DNA of 62,386 nt from Thalassolituus sp. (GCA_006212115.1 PDUK01000011.1:1-62386), one strand, 5' to 3'; counted from the first letter of the stretch, positions 43,586 to 52,389 are shown. Program-made: numbers and translations. Notes: generated by a model from the letters alone, not told the origin.

Positions 43586-43765
43586 ATGTACGATTACCGA
43601 CTCAGCCTGCTAATGCTGGTAGGCATCTATCTTATTTCGCCGGTCATGATGGACTGGTGGTTGGATGATCGTGCCGCGTGGTACCGCCCTTTTGGTATCT
43701 GGGCGCTGCTGATTGCACTCTACATCTGGTTTAACAGCAAACAGCAGGACAACGATGACATTTAG
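43586..43765 (+). CDS. CbrX-like small membrane protein
   Basis: 59 residues, starting MYDYRLSLLMLVGIYLISP, two TM helices (about 5-22 and 37-50) and a polar tail SKQQDNDDI. It overlaps the cbrA start by 11 bases. In Pseudomonas a small frame called cbrX occupies the same place and helps cbrA translation by coupling. Position and size match, but I cannot check sequence homology. Confidence 0.75.
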   Translation: MYDYRLSLLMLVGIYLISPVMMDWWLDDRAAWYRPFGIWALLIALYIWFNSKQQDNDDI

Positions 43766-46694
43766 CCTGAGTCAACTGGCACTGCTGGGTGTCGGTTATC
43801 TGTTATCTCTCTTTCTCGCGGCCTACGCCGTTGAACGCAATTGGTTACCGCGTGCCTGGGTGCGCCACCCACTGGTGTACGTCTTATCCTTGGGTGTCTA
43901 TGCCAGCGCCTGGGCCTTCTACGGCTCAGTAGGTCTGGCAAACCAGTACGGATACGGCTTTCTGGCTTATTACATGGGCATATCCGGTGCCTTTGTCATG
44001 TCGCCGATTCTGCTGCGGCCAATTCTTCAGATCACCCGGACCTACCAACTAAGTTCCCTCGCCGATCTCCTGGCCTTCCGCTATCGCTCGCGCTGGGCCG
44101 GCATTACAGTGTCCATCATTATGCTGGCCGTTGTCGTGCCGATGCTGACACTCCAGATTACCGCCATCGGCGACACGCTTTACCTGCTTAACCGTGAATG
44201 GCCGGTAGAGAATCTTGCACTGGCCTACTGCCTGATCATGATCCTGTTTGCCATCCTGTTTGGCGCGCGACATGTGTCCCCACGCGAGAAACACGAAGGG
44301 CTGGTTTTCGCGATCGCATTTGAGTCTGTTCTCAAGTTGGTGGCTATCCTGATTCTTGGTGGCGTTGTCTTGTTTGGTGTATTCCCTGAAGTAGGCGGAC
44401 TGGAGCAATGGCTGTCAGACAATCAGGCACAACTGGCCCGCGAACAGGTGCGTCTGCAGGACGGTCCATGGCGAACCTTGCTGCTGATGTTCTTCGCCGC
44501 CGCGGTAGCCATGCCGCACATGTTCCATATGGCGTTTACCGAGAACACCAACCCGGCCGCTCTGCGTCAGGCAAGCTGGGGATTCCCGCTGTTCCTGTTG
44601 ATTATGAGCCTGTCGGTGCCCCCGATTCTGTGGGCGGGCTACTACCTCAACGTTGATAGCGACCCTTCGTATTTCGCACTGGGAATTGGTCTGGCGCTTG
44701 AGTCTGAATTTCTGACTGTACTGATTTTCGTTGGTGGCCTGGCCGCTGCGTCCGGCATCATTATCGTGACTACATTGTCGACGGCGGCAATGTTCCTGAA
44801 CCATCTGGTGCTGCCCGTCTACAAACCGGCACCACGCTATGATTTCTACCGTTGGTTGCTATGGATGCGGCGATCCCTGATTGGCGTCATTCTGTTGTTG
44901 GCCTATGGTTTCTACCGTATTGTCGGCTCTGATCTGGACCTCAGCCAATTAGGTATTCTGGGCTTTGTCGCCTGTTCTCAATTCCTGCCCGGCATTCTCG
45001 GATTGTTGTACTGGCCTCAATCCAACCGCAAAGGATTTATTACTGGACTGGTCGTCGGCACCATCACCTGGATCTACGGTCTGCTACTGCCCTTCTGCGA
45101 ACTGGCTCTAGGCTGGGAAGTCCCCTTCTTCCTGCCGCCAACCGACGAAGGTAACTGGCACCTCTCAGCGATCACCGCGATCGGTATTAACTTCTTACTG
45201 TTCGTTATTGTCAGCCTCAGCACCAAGCGCAGCTCTGAAGAGCAAGCCGCTGCTGACGCCTGCTCTATTGATAACGTATCCCGGCCATCGCGCTTGCCGC
45301 TGCAGGCTAGCAACACCAATGAAGTTATCAATGCACTGACTCCATCGCTGGGTCGTTACGTCGCAGAACGAGAGGTGTACCAGGCACTGACCGACCTCGA
45401 GTTGCCCTCCTATGAGGACCGGCCTTATGCACTTCGTCGACTGCGCGCTCGGCTCGAGGCAAACCTGTCTGGTCTGATGGGCCCCACCGTCGCACACGAT
45501 CTGGTAAATCGTTACCTGCCGTTCCAGAAAGACGTGGAACTGACCGAAGACCTCTTTCAACTGGAGCAACGCCTCGAAGGTTTTCAGAGCCGCTTTGGTG
45601 GTCTCGCGAGTGAGCTGGATAACCTGCGTCGTTACCACAGGCAAACACTCGAGCGTCTGCCGATGGGCGTTTGCTCACTGGCGCCGGATGGTGAAGTTCT
45701 GATGTGGAATCAGGTCATGTCGCAGCTGACTGGCATCGGATCACTGGATGTTACCGGCTCACACCTGAGTCGCCTGCCGTCTCCTTGGGGCCCAATGCTG
45801 AGTGACTTCCTGACCAGCGACGCCATGCACAAACACAAGCACCGAGTTGACAGCGCAGGTCGCCCACGCTGGTTTGGTATGCACAAAGCAGTATTGCAAT
45901 CGAGCGGCAGCCAGCCCGGCGGTACCGTTATTCTGATGGAAGATCAGACCGAGACTCAGCTGCTGGAAGAAGAATTGATGCACAGTGAGCGACTGGCCTC
46001 TATTGGTCGGCTGGCGGCGGGGGTCGCACACGAAATTGGTAACCCGATTACCGGTATCGACTGCCTTGCTCAAAGTATGCGGTATGAGACCGATAATCCC
46101 GAATTACTTGAGATGGCCGATCAGATTCAGGAACAAACCAAGCGTGTTACCCGAATTGTTCAATCCTTGATGAACTTCTCGCACGCAGGCCATCACAGTA
46201 CTGATCATGATCCAGTCGATACGACCTACTGTGTAAACGAAGCCATTCAGCTGCTGAAGCTCAGTAAACGCAGCCAGGACATCGACTTTATTAACGATTG
46301 TCCGCCAGAGTTGATGACACTCGGCGATGCACAGCGGCTTGTTCAGGTGTTTATCAACCTGCTTGGTAACGCCCGCGACGCCTCCGAAGCTGGCAGTACC
46401 ATCTGGGTACAGGGTGACATGGACGAGCAACAGATACGCATACGGATTATTGATGACGGCCACGGCATTCCGGCCGAAACCCTGGATCATATTTTCGAGC
46501 CTTTCTTCACTACGAAGGACGTAGGCAAAGGAACGGGGCTGGGGTTATCCCTGGTATACAGCATCATTGAAGAACACTACGGACACATCGCCATCGACAG
46601 TCCGTTAGCGAGTGGACGCGGAACCTGTGTTACAGTCAGTCTTCCGCGTTACGAAGCCACCGAATCTACAGAACTTACGGAACAACCTTCATGA
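43755..46694 (+). CDS. cbrA: Sensor kinase CbrA (transporter-kinase fusion)
   Basis: 979 residues. The N-terminal half is a 12-13 helix SSF/SLC5 sodium-solute symporter domain ([20 protein letters not shown] is its start; [14 protein letters not shown] a conserved loop). Then a linker with a PAS domain (about 640-740, [22 protein letters not shown]), HisKA ([16 protein letters not shown]) and HATPase ([24 protein letters not shown]). CbrA transports and senses amino acids such as histidine in Pseudomonas and phosphorylates CbrB when preferred carbon is scarce. Start ATG 43755 after AGGA, overlapping cbrX. 4-base overlap with cbrB. Confidence 0.95.
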   Translation: MTFSLSQLALLGVGYLLSLFLAAYAVERNWLPRAWVRHPLVYVLSLGVYASAWAFYGSVGLANQYGYGFLAYYMGISGAFVMSPILLRPILQITRTYQLSSLADLLAFRYRSRWAGITVSIIMLAVVVPMLTLQITAIGDTLYLLNREWPVENLALAYCLIMILFAILFGARHVSPREKHEGLVFAIAFESVLKLVAILILGGVVLFGVFPEVGGLEQWLSDNQAQLAREQVRLQDGPWRTLLLMFFAAAVAMPHMFHMAFTENTNPAALRQASWGFPLFLLIMSLSVPPILWAGYYLNVDSDPSYFALGIGLALESEFLTVLIFVGGLAAASGIIIVTTLSTAAMFLNHLVLPVYKPAPRYDFYRWLLWMRRSLIGVILLLAYGFYRIVGSDLDLSQLGILGFVACSQFLPGILGLLYWPQSNRKGFITGLVVGTITWIYGLLLPFCELALGWEVPFFLPPTDEGNWHLSAITAIGINFLLFVIVSLSTKRSSEEQAAADACSIDNVSRPSRLPLQASNTNEVINALTPSLGRYVAEREVYQALTDLELPSYEDRPYALRRLRARLEANLSGLMGPTVAHDLVNRYLPFQKDVELTEDLFQLEQRLEGFQSRFGGLASELDNLRRYHRQTLERLPMGVCSLAPDGEVLMWNQVMSQLTGIGSLDVTGSHLSRLPSPWGPMLSDFLTSDAMHKHKHRVDSAGRPRWFGMHKAVLQSSGSQPGGTVILMEDQTETQLLEEELMHSERLASIGRLAAGVAHEIGNPITGIDCLAQSMRYETDNPELLEMADQIQEQTKRVTRIVQSLMNFSHAGHHSTDHDPVDTTYCVNEAIQLLKLSKRSQDIDFINDCPPELMTLGDAQRLVQVFINLLGNARDASEAGSTIWVQGDMDEQQIRIRIIDDGHGIPAETLDHIFEPFFTTKDVGKGTGLGLSLVYSIIEEHYGHIAIDSPLASGRGTCVTVSLPRYEATESTELTEQPS

Positions 46695-48094
46695 GTCATA
46701 TTCTGGTCGTCGAAGACGAAGCCATTATCCGCAATGCGGTGCGTCGCCTGTTGCTTCGCCATCAGCACGAAGTGACCGAGGCAGACTCCGTGGATGCGGC
46801 TAAAGCGCTCGACCTGACCAGCTACGATATGATCATCAGTGACCTGAGACTGCCCGGCGGTCACGGTACCGACCTGATCGAACTGGCAGGCAAGGTGCCC
46901 GTACTGATCATGACCAGCTACGCCAGCCTTCGTTCTGCAGTAGATGCCATGAAGCTCGGTGCAGTGGACTACATAGCCAAACCGTTTGATCACGACGAAA
47001 TGATCGAAGCGGTAAAACGCATACTTGCGAACCGTGAAGCTAACGAAACCAACTCCAGCACCGACGTAGAAGAGCTTCCTGCGCCGGTTCCGTCCTCCGA
47101 AACGGGCATCATTGGTAGTTGTGAACCCATGCAGCTGCTATTTCGTAAAATCGCCAAAGTTGCCCCTACCGATGCCACCGTACTGATTCAAGGTGAGTCG
47201 GGTACCGGTAAAGAACTGGTGGCGAAAGCGATTCACAACCAAAGCCGTCGCGCTAACCAGCCTCTTATCTCCGTTAACTGCGCCGCCATCCCCGAGACTC
47301 TGATCGAATCTGAACTATTTGGTCACGAGAAAGGCGCGTTTACCGGTGCAACTGCGCAACGTCAGGGCCTGGTCGAAGCTGCAGACGGCGGCACATTATT
47401 CCTCGACGAAATCGGCGAACTGCCACTGGAAGCGCAGGCGCGTCTGCTTAGGGTCCTGCAGGAAGGCGAAATTCGTCGCGTTGGTTCGGTTCAGAGCCAG
47501 AAAGTAAACGTGCGTCTGGTCGCGGCAACGCACCGCAACCTTAAAGAACTTTCGTCACAGGGCGAGTTCCGCGAAGACCTTTACTATCGTCTCAACGTCA
47601 TGGAGTTGCACCTGCCTCCGTTACGGGACCGTGGTGAAGACGTCATTGAGATTGCAACTGCGATGCTAGCACGCGCTTGTGAAAAGATGGCTCAGGCGCC
47701 CATGCATTTTAACGCTGACGCTCTCAAAGCCATTCGTGACTACCACTGGCCAGGTAACGTGAGGGAACTGGAAAACGCCGTAGAGCGTTCGGTGATTCTG
47801 GCTGAGTCCGACGAAGTTGCGCCAGACCTGCTGGGTATTGAGGTCAGTCCAGATCGCTACCTCAGCGAAACCATGCGTAACAATCTGATCGAGAACAACC
47901 CGTACCAGCCCACTGAGCAAAACGAAGAGCAACAGGACGACCTGTCACTGGACGACTACTTCGTGCACTTCGTACTCGAAAACGAAGCCGCAATGACAGA
48001 AACAGAACTGGCCAAAAAACTGGGTATCTCACGAAAATCATTGTGGGAGCGCCGTAACCGCCTTGGAATCCCCCGCAAGAAAGGCGGTCGCTAA
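46691..48094 (+). CDS. cbrB: Response regulator CbrB (NtrC family, sigma-54 activator)
   Basis: 467 residues. Receiver with acidic EDE (8-10) and phospho-acceptor Asp51, AAA+ domain with GESGTGKE (168-175) and an intact GAFTGA loop (215-220), Fis-type HTH ([24 protein letters not shown]). It activates sigma-54 promoters, above all those of CrcZ-type sRNAs. Here three such promoters follow directly downstream. ATGA overlap with cbrA. Confidence 0.96.
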   Translation: MSHILVVEDEAIIRNAVRRLLLRHQHEVTEADSVDAAKALDLTSYDMIISDLRLPGGHGTDLIELAGKVPVLIMTSYASLRSAVDAMKLGAVDYIAKPFDHDEMIEAVKRILANREANETNSSTDVEELPAPVPSSETGIIGSCEPMQLLFRKIAKVAPTDATVLIQGESGTGKELVAKAIHNQSRRANQPLISVNCAAIPETLIESELFGHEKGAFTGATAQRQGLVEAADGGTLFLDEIGELPLEAQARLLRVLQEGEIRRVGSVQSQKVNVRLVAATHRNLKELSSQGEFREDLYYRLNVMELHLPPLRDRGEDVIEIATAMLARACEKMAQAPMHFNADALKAIRDYHWPGNVRELENAVERSVILAESDEVAPDLLGIEVSPDRYLSETMRNNLIENNPYQPTEQNEEQQDDLSLDDYFVHFVLENEAAMTETELAKKLGISRKSLWERRNRLGIPRKKGGR

Positions 48095-48111
48095 GCACCG
48101 CCCTCCTTCTA

Positions 48112-48170
48112 CGTTACAGAGTGTTACCTCTGCATCCAATTTGTTACCAACTGGCTCACACTTCGTAACA
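48112..48170 (+). promoter_or_regulatory. CbrB-type activator sites of sRNA unit 1
   Basis: GTTAC half-sites at 48113, 48123 and 48143 (10- and 20-base phasing) and an inverted GTAACA at 48165-48170. TGTTAC/GTAACA are the half-sites I recall for CbrB in Pseudomonas. The inverted site lies 80 bases upstream of the -24 box. Confidence 0.65.
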
Positions 48171-48181
48171 CTTTAGTCTAA

Positions 48182-48201
48182 GTGTCTATAATAATAGACA
48201 C
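48182..48201 (+). terminator. Probable cbrB terminator
   Basis: GTGTCTAT-AATA-ATAGACAC is a perfect 8-bp stem, followed by CTGTATTTTT. It lies 87 bases after the cbrB stop and between the activator sites and promoter of unit 1, so it may also be a DNA operator. Confidence 0.5.
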
Positions 48202-48212
48202 CTGTATTTTTA

Positions 48213-48225
48213 TAAGTCTTTGTTT
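48213..48225 (-). promoter_or_regulatory. IHF-type site of sRNA unit 1
   Basis: TAAGTCTTTGTTT matches the reverse IHF consensus YAANNNNTTGATW with one mismatch. 19 bases separate it from the -24 box. Confidence 0.5.
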
Positions 48226-48244
48226 TTAATAGAAATTAAGAACC

Positions 48245-48260
48245 TGGCACGCGTTTCGCT
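48245..48260 (+). promoter_or_regulatory. Sigma-54 promoter P1
   Basis: TGGCAC-N5-TCGCT with GG-N10-GC spacing. Start expected about 48271. Confidence 0.85.
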
Positions 48261-48270
48261 TAATAGACAT

Positions 48271-48527
48271 TACTGATCTGGTGTCCATCAATAAAAATAA
48301 CAAAGAGACACCACGACAGTGGGAGGCGCACCAATAAAAATAACAAAGCGCCAGCAATTCCCGACCTCATAACAAGAATGACAATGGCCACCATTGTTAG
48401 TTTCGAATGAGCAGAAGCAGAATAAGAATAAAAACAGACGGTCTGCCCATTCAAAACGACAATGACACCTGTGGCAGCACAGAATAATAAGAATACGCCC
48501 CTGAAGAGCCGCCTACGCGGCTTTTTT
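48271..48527 (+). ncRNA. CrcZ-like small RNA, unit 1 (about 257 nt)
   Basis: Runs from the sigma-54 start to the terminator at 48507-48527. A-rich (AANAANAA-type) motifs at 48290-48305, 48333-48348 (identical 16-mers AATAAAAATAACAAAG), 48370-48385, 48420-48435 and 48481-48495. The first sits in a 21-nt loop closed by TGGTGTC/GACACCA (48279-48285/48307-48313), the second in an 18-nt loop closed by GGCGC/GCGCC (48325-48329/48348-48352), the fourth in a loop closed by GAATG-GCAG/CTGC-CATTC. In Pseudomonas such motifs bind Hfq/Crc and lift catabolite repression. Position right after cbrB matches crcZ. Confidence 0.88.
48507..48527 (+). terminator. Terminator of sRNA unit 1
   Basis: AGCCGC-CTAC-GCGGCT then TTTTT. 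Confidence 0.93.
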
Positions 48528-48562
48528 ATTGTCTCTCGTTCGTGTCTCCGCTCTCCGCCAGG

Positions 48563-48652
48563 GTTACATCTCTGTTACCTACGACCAAAGTGTTACCTCC
48601 TGCTCCCCCAACTGTTACCAATAGACATGTGTCAGCGTAATGTTACGTAACA
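48563..48652 (+). promoter_or_regulatory. CbrB-type activator sites of sRNA unit 2
   Basis: GTTAC at 48563, 48574, 48592, 48614 and 48642. The last is fused with GTAAC into the perfect palindrome TGTTACGTAACA (48641-48652). GTAAC lies 79 bases upstream of the -24 box. The richest of the three clusters. Confidence 0.68.
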
Positions 48653-48693
48653 CTTTCTGTAAAAATGCGCCTAAAATCCAACCAGCAAAACAC

Positions 48694-48706
48694 TAAGCCA
48701 TTGATT
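48694..48706 (-). promoter_or_regulatory. IHF-type site of sRNA unit 2
   Basis: TAAGCCATTGATT is a perfect match to YAANNNNTTGATW, 19 bases before the -24 box. The stretch CTAAGCCATTGAT is shared with unit 3. Confidence 0.7.
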
Positions 48707-48725
48707 TGTATACATTTTAAAAAAT

Positions 48726-48741
48726 TGGCACGGTCTTGGCA
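48726..48741 (+). promoter_or_regulatory. Sigma-54 promoter P2
   Basis: TGGCAC-N5-TGGCA with GG-N10-GC spacing. Start expected about 48752. Confidence 0.88.
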
Positions 48742-48751
48742 TTACTATACA

Positions 48752-48970
48752 TACAACAGCACGACACTGATAAAAATAACAAAGTCGGCTGTATGAACCT
48801 GCTACTGAAATGAAAACAATAAAAATAATGAGCGGGTTCGAGAAGTACGGAAGAACAAAAAGAAGAGCTTAGAAGAAAAAGACAGTCAGGCCACTAACAA
48901 TAAAAATAATACAGGCGTCCACGATAAGACTGCACGAAAGAATCCAGAAAGCCGCATCAGCGGCTTTTTT
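48752..48970 (+). ncRNA. CrcZ-like small RNA, unit 2 (about 219 nt)
   Basis: Three A-rich motifs, each in a hairpin loop. 48770-48783 lies within an 18-nt loop closed by CGAC/GTCG and ACAGC/GCTGT. 48813-48829 lies in a 27-nt loop closed by the 9-bp stem GAACCTGCT/AGCGGGTTC (48795-48803/48831-48839, one GU). 48893-48911 lies in a loop closed by GCC/GGC and CAGTC/GACTG. A purine-rich stretch (48851-48881, rich in AGAAG and AAAAAG) lies between the second and third. No ribosome site or convincing frame. Confidence 0.88.
48949..48970 (+). terminator. Terminator of sRNA unit 2
   Basis: AAGCCGC-ATCA-GCGGCTT then TTTT. Confidence 0.93.
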
Positions 48971-49044
48971 ATTGCCTGAAATTTGTGATCGGCGCCTCTG
49001 AGTACTCCCTACCCGTAACTCGCCTGACTGAACGTTTACTCAGT

Positions 49045-49101
49045 GTTACGTTTCCTGAAGTTTGTTACCTATGGGTTACACATTACGTAATCTTTCGTAA
49101 C
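49045..49101 (+). promoter_or_regulatory. CbrB-type activator sites of sRNA unit 3
   Basis: GTTAC at 49045, 49064 and 49075, the palindrome ATTACGTAAT at 49082-49091 and GTAAC at 49097-49101, 81 bases upstream of the -24 box. The 49075-to-49097 offset (22) equals the 48143-to-48165 offset in unit 1. Confidence 0.66.
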
Positions 49102-49145
49102 GCTCTGATTAACAAACGCCCTAAGGAAGCGAACAAAAAAAACGC

Positions 49146-49158
49146 TAAGCCATTGATA
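49146..49158 (-). promoter_or_regulatory. IHF-type site of sRNA unit 3
   Basis: TAAGCCATTGATA is a perfect match to YAANNNNTTGATW, again 19 bases before the -24 box. Confidence 0.7.
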
Positions 49159-49177
49159 AATAACGATTTTAAAAAGT

Positions 49178-49193
49178 TGGCACGCCATTAGCT
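49178..49193 (+). promoter_or_regulatory. Sigma-54 promoter P3
   Basis: TGGCAC-N5-TAGCT with GG-N10-GC spacing. Start expected about 49204. Confidence 0.85.
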
Positions 49194-49203
49194 TTATCTA
49201 GTT

Positions 49204-49512
49204 CAGAGAGCAACGCTACTGATAAAAATAATAAAAGCGAAGCCTCGGATGATCCTGGATCGAAGTGCACTAATAACAATAACAAAGTGCTTCAGACAGG
49301 ATCAGGTAGTGAAGACAGGCAAACAACAATAATAACAATGCCTGAGTGACAAATGTTTTGAATGCGCATCAAGCGCCGATAACAATAACAAGAAATGAGG
49401 CAGGGGATGCCCATTCAAAACATCTGTCAACATCGTAGCCGGGCACAATAACAATAACATCCGGCACGAACCTGACTCCAAAGCCGCCCTGTTGACCCAG
49501 CGCGGCTTTTTC
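49204..49512 (+). ncRNA. CrcZ-like small RNA, unit 3 (about 309 nt)
   Basis: Five A-rich motifs, all in loops: 49221-49235 (stem CGCT/AGCG); 49271-49286 (GCAC/GTGC, enclosed by GATCCTG/CAGGATC); 49322-49338 (6-bp CAGGCA/TGCCTG with a pure AAC/AAT loop); 49378-49391 (GCC/GGC inside GCATC/GATGC inside a near-perfect 18-bp stem, 49347-49364/49412-49429); 49443-49460 (GCCGG/CCGGC). This is the most motif-rich of the three and the closest to the textbook CrcZ picture of repeated CA-motif loops. Confidence 0.9.
49481..49512 (+). terminator. Terminator of sRNA unit 3
   Basis: AAGCCGC ... GCGGCTT with an inner CTG/CAG pair, then TTTTCTTTG. A longer loop than in units 1 and 2 but the same outer stem sequence. 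Confidence 0.85.
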
Positions 49513-49561
49513 TTTGTTCTGATTTTGCCTCAGGGCCAGATCCGGCCAACACATACTGTTC

Positions 49562-49597
49562 AGGCACCTCTGAACAACTCATGGGTGCCTTTATTTT
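49562..49597 (+). terminator. Second hairpin between sRNA unit 3 and pcnB
   Basis: AGGCACC (49562-49568) and GGTGCCT (49584-49590) close a 15-base loop, followed by TTATTTTG. Either a back-up terminator or part of the pcnB leader. Confidence 0.55.
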
Positions 49598-49657
49598 GTG
49601 TCCGACCCGCCTTAACGGTAAACTCGCTCGCAGATTAACCAGAGAAACACTTTCATC

Positions 49658-51019
49658 GTGACCCTGATCAACCGAGTCAAAAAGCTGTTTAGCCAGAAAG
49701 CCGATGCTAATGACGTGCAGTTACGCGTCATTCCACGCGACGAGCATTCCATTTCCCGCACGAATATCAGCGAACCCGCTCTCAAGGTGCTGTATCGGCT
49801 GCGAAAAGCGGGCTATGGCGCCTACCTCGTTGGCGGCGGCGTGCGTGACAACCTGCTGGGTTTGTCGCCCAAGGACTTTGACGTTGCAACGGATGCGACA
49901 CCGGAACAGGTCAATGGGCTGTTTCGTAACTCGCGCCTGATTGGTCGACGGTTTAAGTTGGTTCACGTTGTATTTGGACGCGAAGTTATTGAGGTCGCCA
50001 CCTTCCGTGCGCCACCTTCTGAAGAGCATTCCGACAAGGTCTCCCGTCAGGGCGATCAGGGCATGATTCTGCGTGATAACGTCTACGGTAACAAAGACGA
50101 AGACGCCATGCGTCGTGACTTCACTATCAACGCGCTGTACTACAACATCGATGACTTCAGTGTGCATTCCTACGCTGGCGGATGGGAAGACATCCAGGCT
50201 CGACAGATTCGACTGATTGGTGACCCTGCAACCCGCTACCGTGAAGATCCGGTGCGCATGCTGCGCGCGATACGTTTCGCAGTAAAACTCGGCTTTGATA
50301 TCGAAGAAAAGACCGCGGCCCCGATTCGTGACATGGCCCCGCTGATGACCCAGATTCCAGCGGCCCGACTATTTGAAGAGTCGTTGAAACTGATTCTTGC
50401 CGGCAGCGCGCTCGACACCATGCGCATGCTGCGTGAATACAACTTATTCGAGCCACTGTTCCCTGCTGCCGAACAGCGCATGCAGGACGACGAGTACGCG
50501 GTGTCTCTGATCGAGAACACCATGCGTAACACCGACGCCCGCATTCAGTCGGGTAAGTCGGTAACACCCTATTTCTTCCTAGCTGCACTGCTGTGGCCGC
50601 AACTGAATAAGGTGCGCCAGAAATACGAAGACGACGGCATGGCGCCGCACCCTGCTCTCCAGAAAGCCGCAGACAAAGTACTGCGGGATCAGGTAAAAGC
50701 CACCGCGATTCCGAAGCGTTTCTCGATCCCGATGCGTGAGATCTGGGAGCTGCAGCTAAGACTTCCTAAAATACGCAGTCGTAAAGCACCTGAGCTGACT
50801 CAGCATCCACGCTTCCGTGCGGCCTACGACTTCCTGTTGTTACGTCAGCAGTCTGGCGAAGAGTTGCAGGAGCTATGTGACTTCTGGACTGAGATTCAGG
50901 TTGATCATCCACCCGCCACTTCTCATAGCCAGAACCGCCACAACGACGGCGGAGATCAGCGCGGTGATGGGCAACGACGCAGACGCCCTCGTCGCCGTCG
51001 GAATAACAGCCGCAACTGA
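49658..51019 (+). CDS. pcnB: Poly(A) polymerase I
   Basis: 453 residues. Class II nucleotidyltransferase: GGGVRDNLLGLSPKDFDVATDA holds the G[GS] and DxD motifs, then RRFKLVHV, MRRDFTINALYYN and RYREDPVRMLRAIRFAVKLGF. The C-terminal RPRRRRNNSRN tail is strongly basic, as in PcnB and unlike CCA-adding enzymes. It adds poly(A) to RNA 3' ends and so speeds decay, including of sRNAs. Start GTG 49658. In Pseudomonas pcnB also follows crcZ. Confidence 0.94.
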   Translation: MTLINRVKKLFSQKADANDVQLRVIPRDEHSISRTNISEPALKVLYRLRKAGYGAYLVGGGVRDNLLGLSPKDFDVATDATPEQVNGLFRNSRLIGRRFKLVHVVFGREVIEVATFRAPPSEEHSDKVSRQGDQGMILRDNVYGNKDEDAMRRDFTINALYYNIDDFSVHSYAGGWEDIQARQIRLIGDPATRYREDPVRMLRAIRFAVKLGFDIEEKTAAPIRDMAPLMTQIPAARLFEESLKLILAGSALDTMRMLREYNLFEPLFPAAEQRMQDDEYAVSLIENTMRNTDARIQSGKSVTPYFFLAALLWPQLNKVRQKYEDDGMAPHPALQKAADKVLRDQVKATAIPKRFSIPMREIWELQLRLPKIRSRKAPELTQHPRFRAAYDFLLLRQQSGEELQELCDFWTEIQVDHPPATSHSQNRHNDGGDQRGDGQRRRRPRRRRNNSRN

Positions 51020-51024
51020 TCCCA

Positions 51025-51519
51025 ATGACAACCGCATACATTGGCCTCGGCGCGAACATCGACGATCCGATCATACAGATCGAGATCGCCCTTCGTGCGT
51101 TGCATGCACTGAGTGATACCCAGCTGACAGCCTGGTCGTCTTTTTATGGCAGTGCCCCGTTAGGACCAGAAGACCAGCCGGACTTTATCAACGCCGTGGC
51201 CCAGATCGAAACTGAGCTATCTCCTTTGTCTTTGCTGGATGCCCTGCAACAGATCGAGCAAACTCAGGGGCGCATTAAGCGACGCCACTGGGGAGAGCGC
51301 TGCATCGACCTTGATATCCTGCTGTTTGGCAACGAAACACTCCGTTCTGAGCGTTTAAACCTGCCCCATCACGAACTGACCAAACGCTCGTTTGTGGTCT
51401 CGCCACTACTGGAAATAGCCCCCGATCTGGTTCTTCCAGACGGGCAACCACTCAGCGATGTCCAGCCCGAATTTGACGGCGACCTGCACACGCTACACCG
51501 CCCTGTTATTGACTTATAA
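51025..51519 (+). CDS. folK: HPPK, 2-amino-4-hydroxy-6-hydroxymethyldihydropteridine diphosphokinase
   Basis: 164 residues. AYIGLGANIDDP at the start, SSFYGSAPLGPEDQPDFINAV and the ATP-site motif GERCIDLDILLFG. Folate pathway enzyme that pyrophosphorylates 6-hydroxymethyl-dihydropterin. 5 bases after pcnB. Confidence 0.95.
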   Translation: MTTAYIGLGANIDDPIIQIEIALRALHALSDTQLTAWSSFYGSAPLGPEDQPDFINAVAQIETELSPLSLLDALQQIEQTQGRIKRRHWGERCIDLDILLFGNETLRSERLNLPHHELTKRSFVVSPLLEIAPDLVLPDGQPLSDVQPEFDGDLHTLHRPVIDL

Positions 51520-51579
51520 CCCACAATCCGCACCATACGCCCCATACCCGCGTATCGGGATTACCGGAGAACATACCGA

Positions 51580-52389
51580 ATGAGCGCAATCAGCATCCGC
51601 ACCTTACAAGCGATGAAAGACAAAGGTCAGAAGTTTTCAGTACTGACCGCGTACGATGCCACCTTTGCCCAATTGGCCGCAGACGCAGGTGTCGAGTCCC
51701 TGCTTGTGGGTGATTCGTTAGGTAACGTTATTCAGGGGCAGACCAGCACGGTTCCCGTCACCCTGGAAGAAATGGTTTACCACACGGCAGCCGTTGCACG
51801 CGGTAACGCCCGTGCGGAACGTCCGGCCCTGATCATGACCGATCTGCCATTTATGACTTACGGCGATGTCGCGACAGGCGTCGAAAGCGCTCGTGCTGTC
51901 ATGCAAGCCGGTGCGCACATGGTTAAAGTCGAGGGTGATGACTGGTTGGTACCTCTCGTCGAAAGCCTCGCACGCCAGGGCGTACCTGTGTGCGCACACC
52001 TTGGTTTGACCCCACAGGCCGTTAATAAGATGGGGGGCTACCGGGTACAAGGCCGGGACGAAGATAAAGCGGATGCCATGGTTAAGCATTCTGTCGCACT
52101 TGCAGAAGCGGGTGCAGACATCATTTTGCTTGAGTGCGTCCCATCACCGCTGGCAAAACGCATTACCGAAGCCGTGAAGGTCCCTGTTGTTGGTATCGGT
52201 GCCGGTTCCGATACCGATGCACAGGTGTTGGTGTGTTACGACATGCTGGGCCTGAATACCCAGCACGTCCCTAAGTTCGTGAAAAACTACATGACCGAAG
52301 GCCGCTCTGTCGCTGAAGCCCTGAAGGCCTACGCCGACGAAGTACGAGATGGCGTTTTCCCCGGTCCGGAACACGGATTTGAAGCATGA
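51580..52389 (+). CDS. panB: 3-methyl-2-oxobutanoate hydroxymethyltransferase
   Basis: 269 residues. Pantothenate pathway step 1 (ketopantoate synthesis). VLTAYDATFAQLAADAGVESLLVGDSLG, HLGLTPQAVNKMGGYRVQGR and VVGIGAGSDTDAQVLVCYDMLGL are all family motifs. Metal ligands Asp45 region and Glu in KVEGDDW are present. Overlaps panC by 4 bases (ATGA). Confidence 0.97.
   Translation: MSAISIRTLQAMKDKGQKFSVLTAYDATFAQLAADAGVESLLVGDSLGNVIQGQTSTVPVTLEEMVYHTAAVARGNARAERPALIMTDLPFMTYGDVATGVESARAVMQAGAHMVKVEGDDWLVPLVESLARQGVPVCAHLGLTPQAVNKMGGYRVQGRDEDKADAMVKHSVALAEAGADIILLECVPSPLAKRITEAVKVPVVGIGAGSDTDAQVLVCYDMLGLNTQHVPKFVKNYMTEGRSVAEALKAYADEVRDGVFPGPEHGFEA

Noticed and set aside
48260..48650. Short open frames of 62-64 codons inside the sRNA region (48260-48454 minus, 48462-48650 plus)
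   Set aside because: No ribosome sites, composition dominated by A-rich motifs and terminators, and a better explanation as non-coding RNA.
48290..49460. Repeated AATAAAAATAACAAAG-type motifs as a CRISPR array or plain low-complexity DNA
   Set aside because: Units are irregularly spaced, short and enclosed in hairpins between sigma-54 promoters and terminators, with no spacers of constant length.
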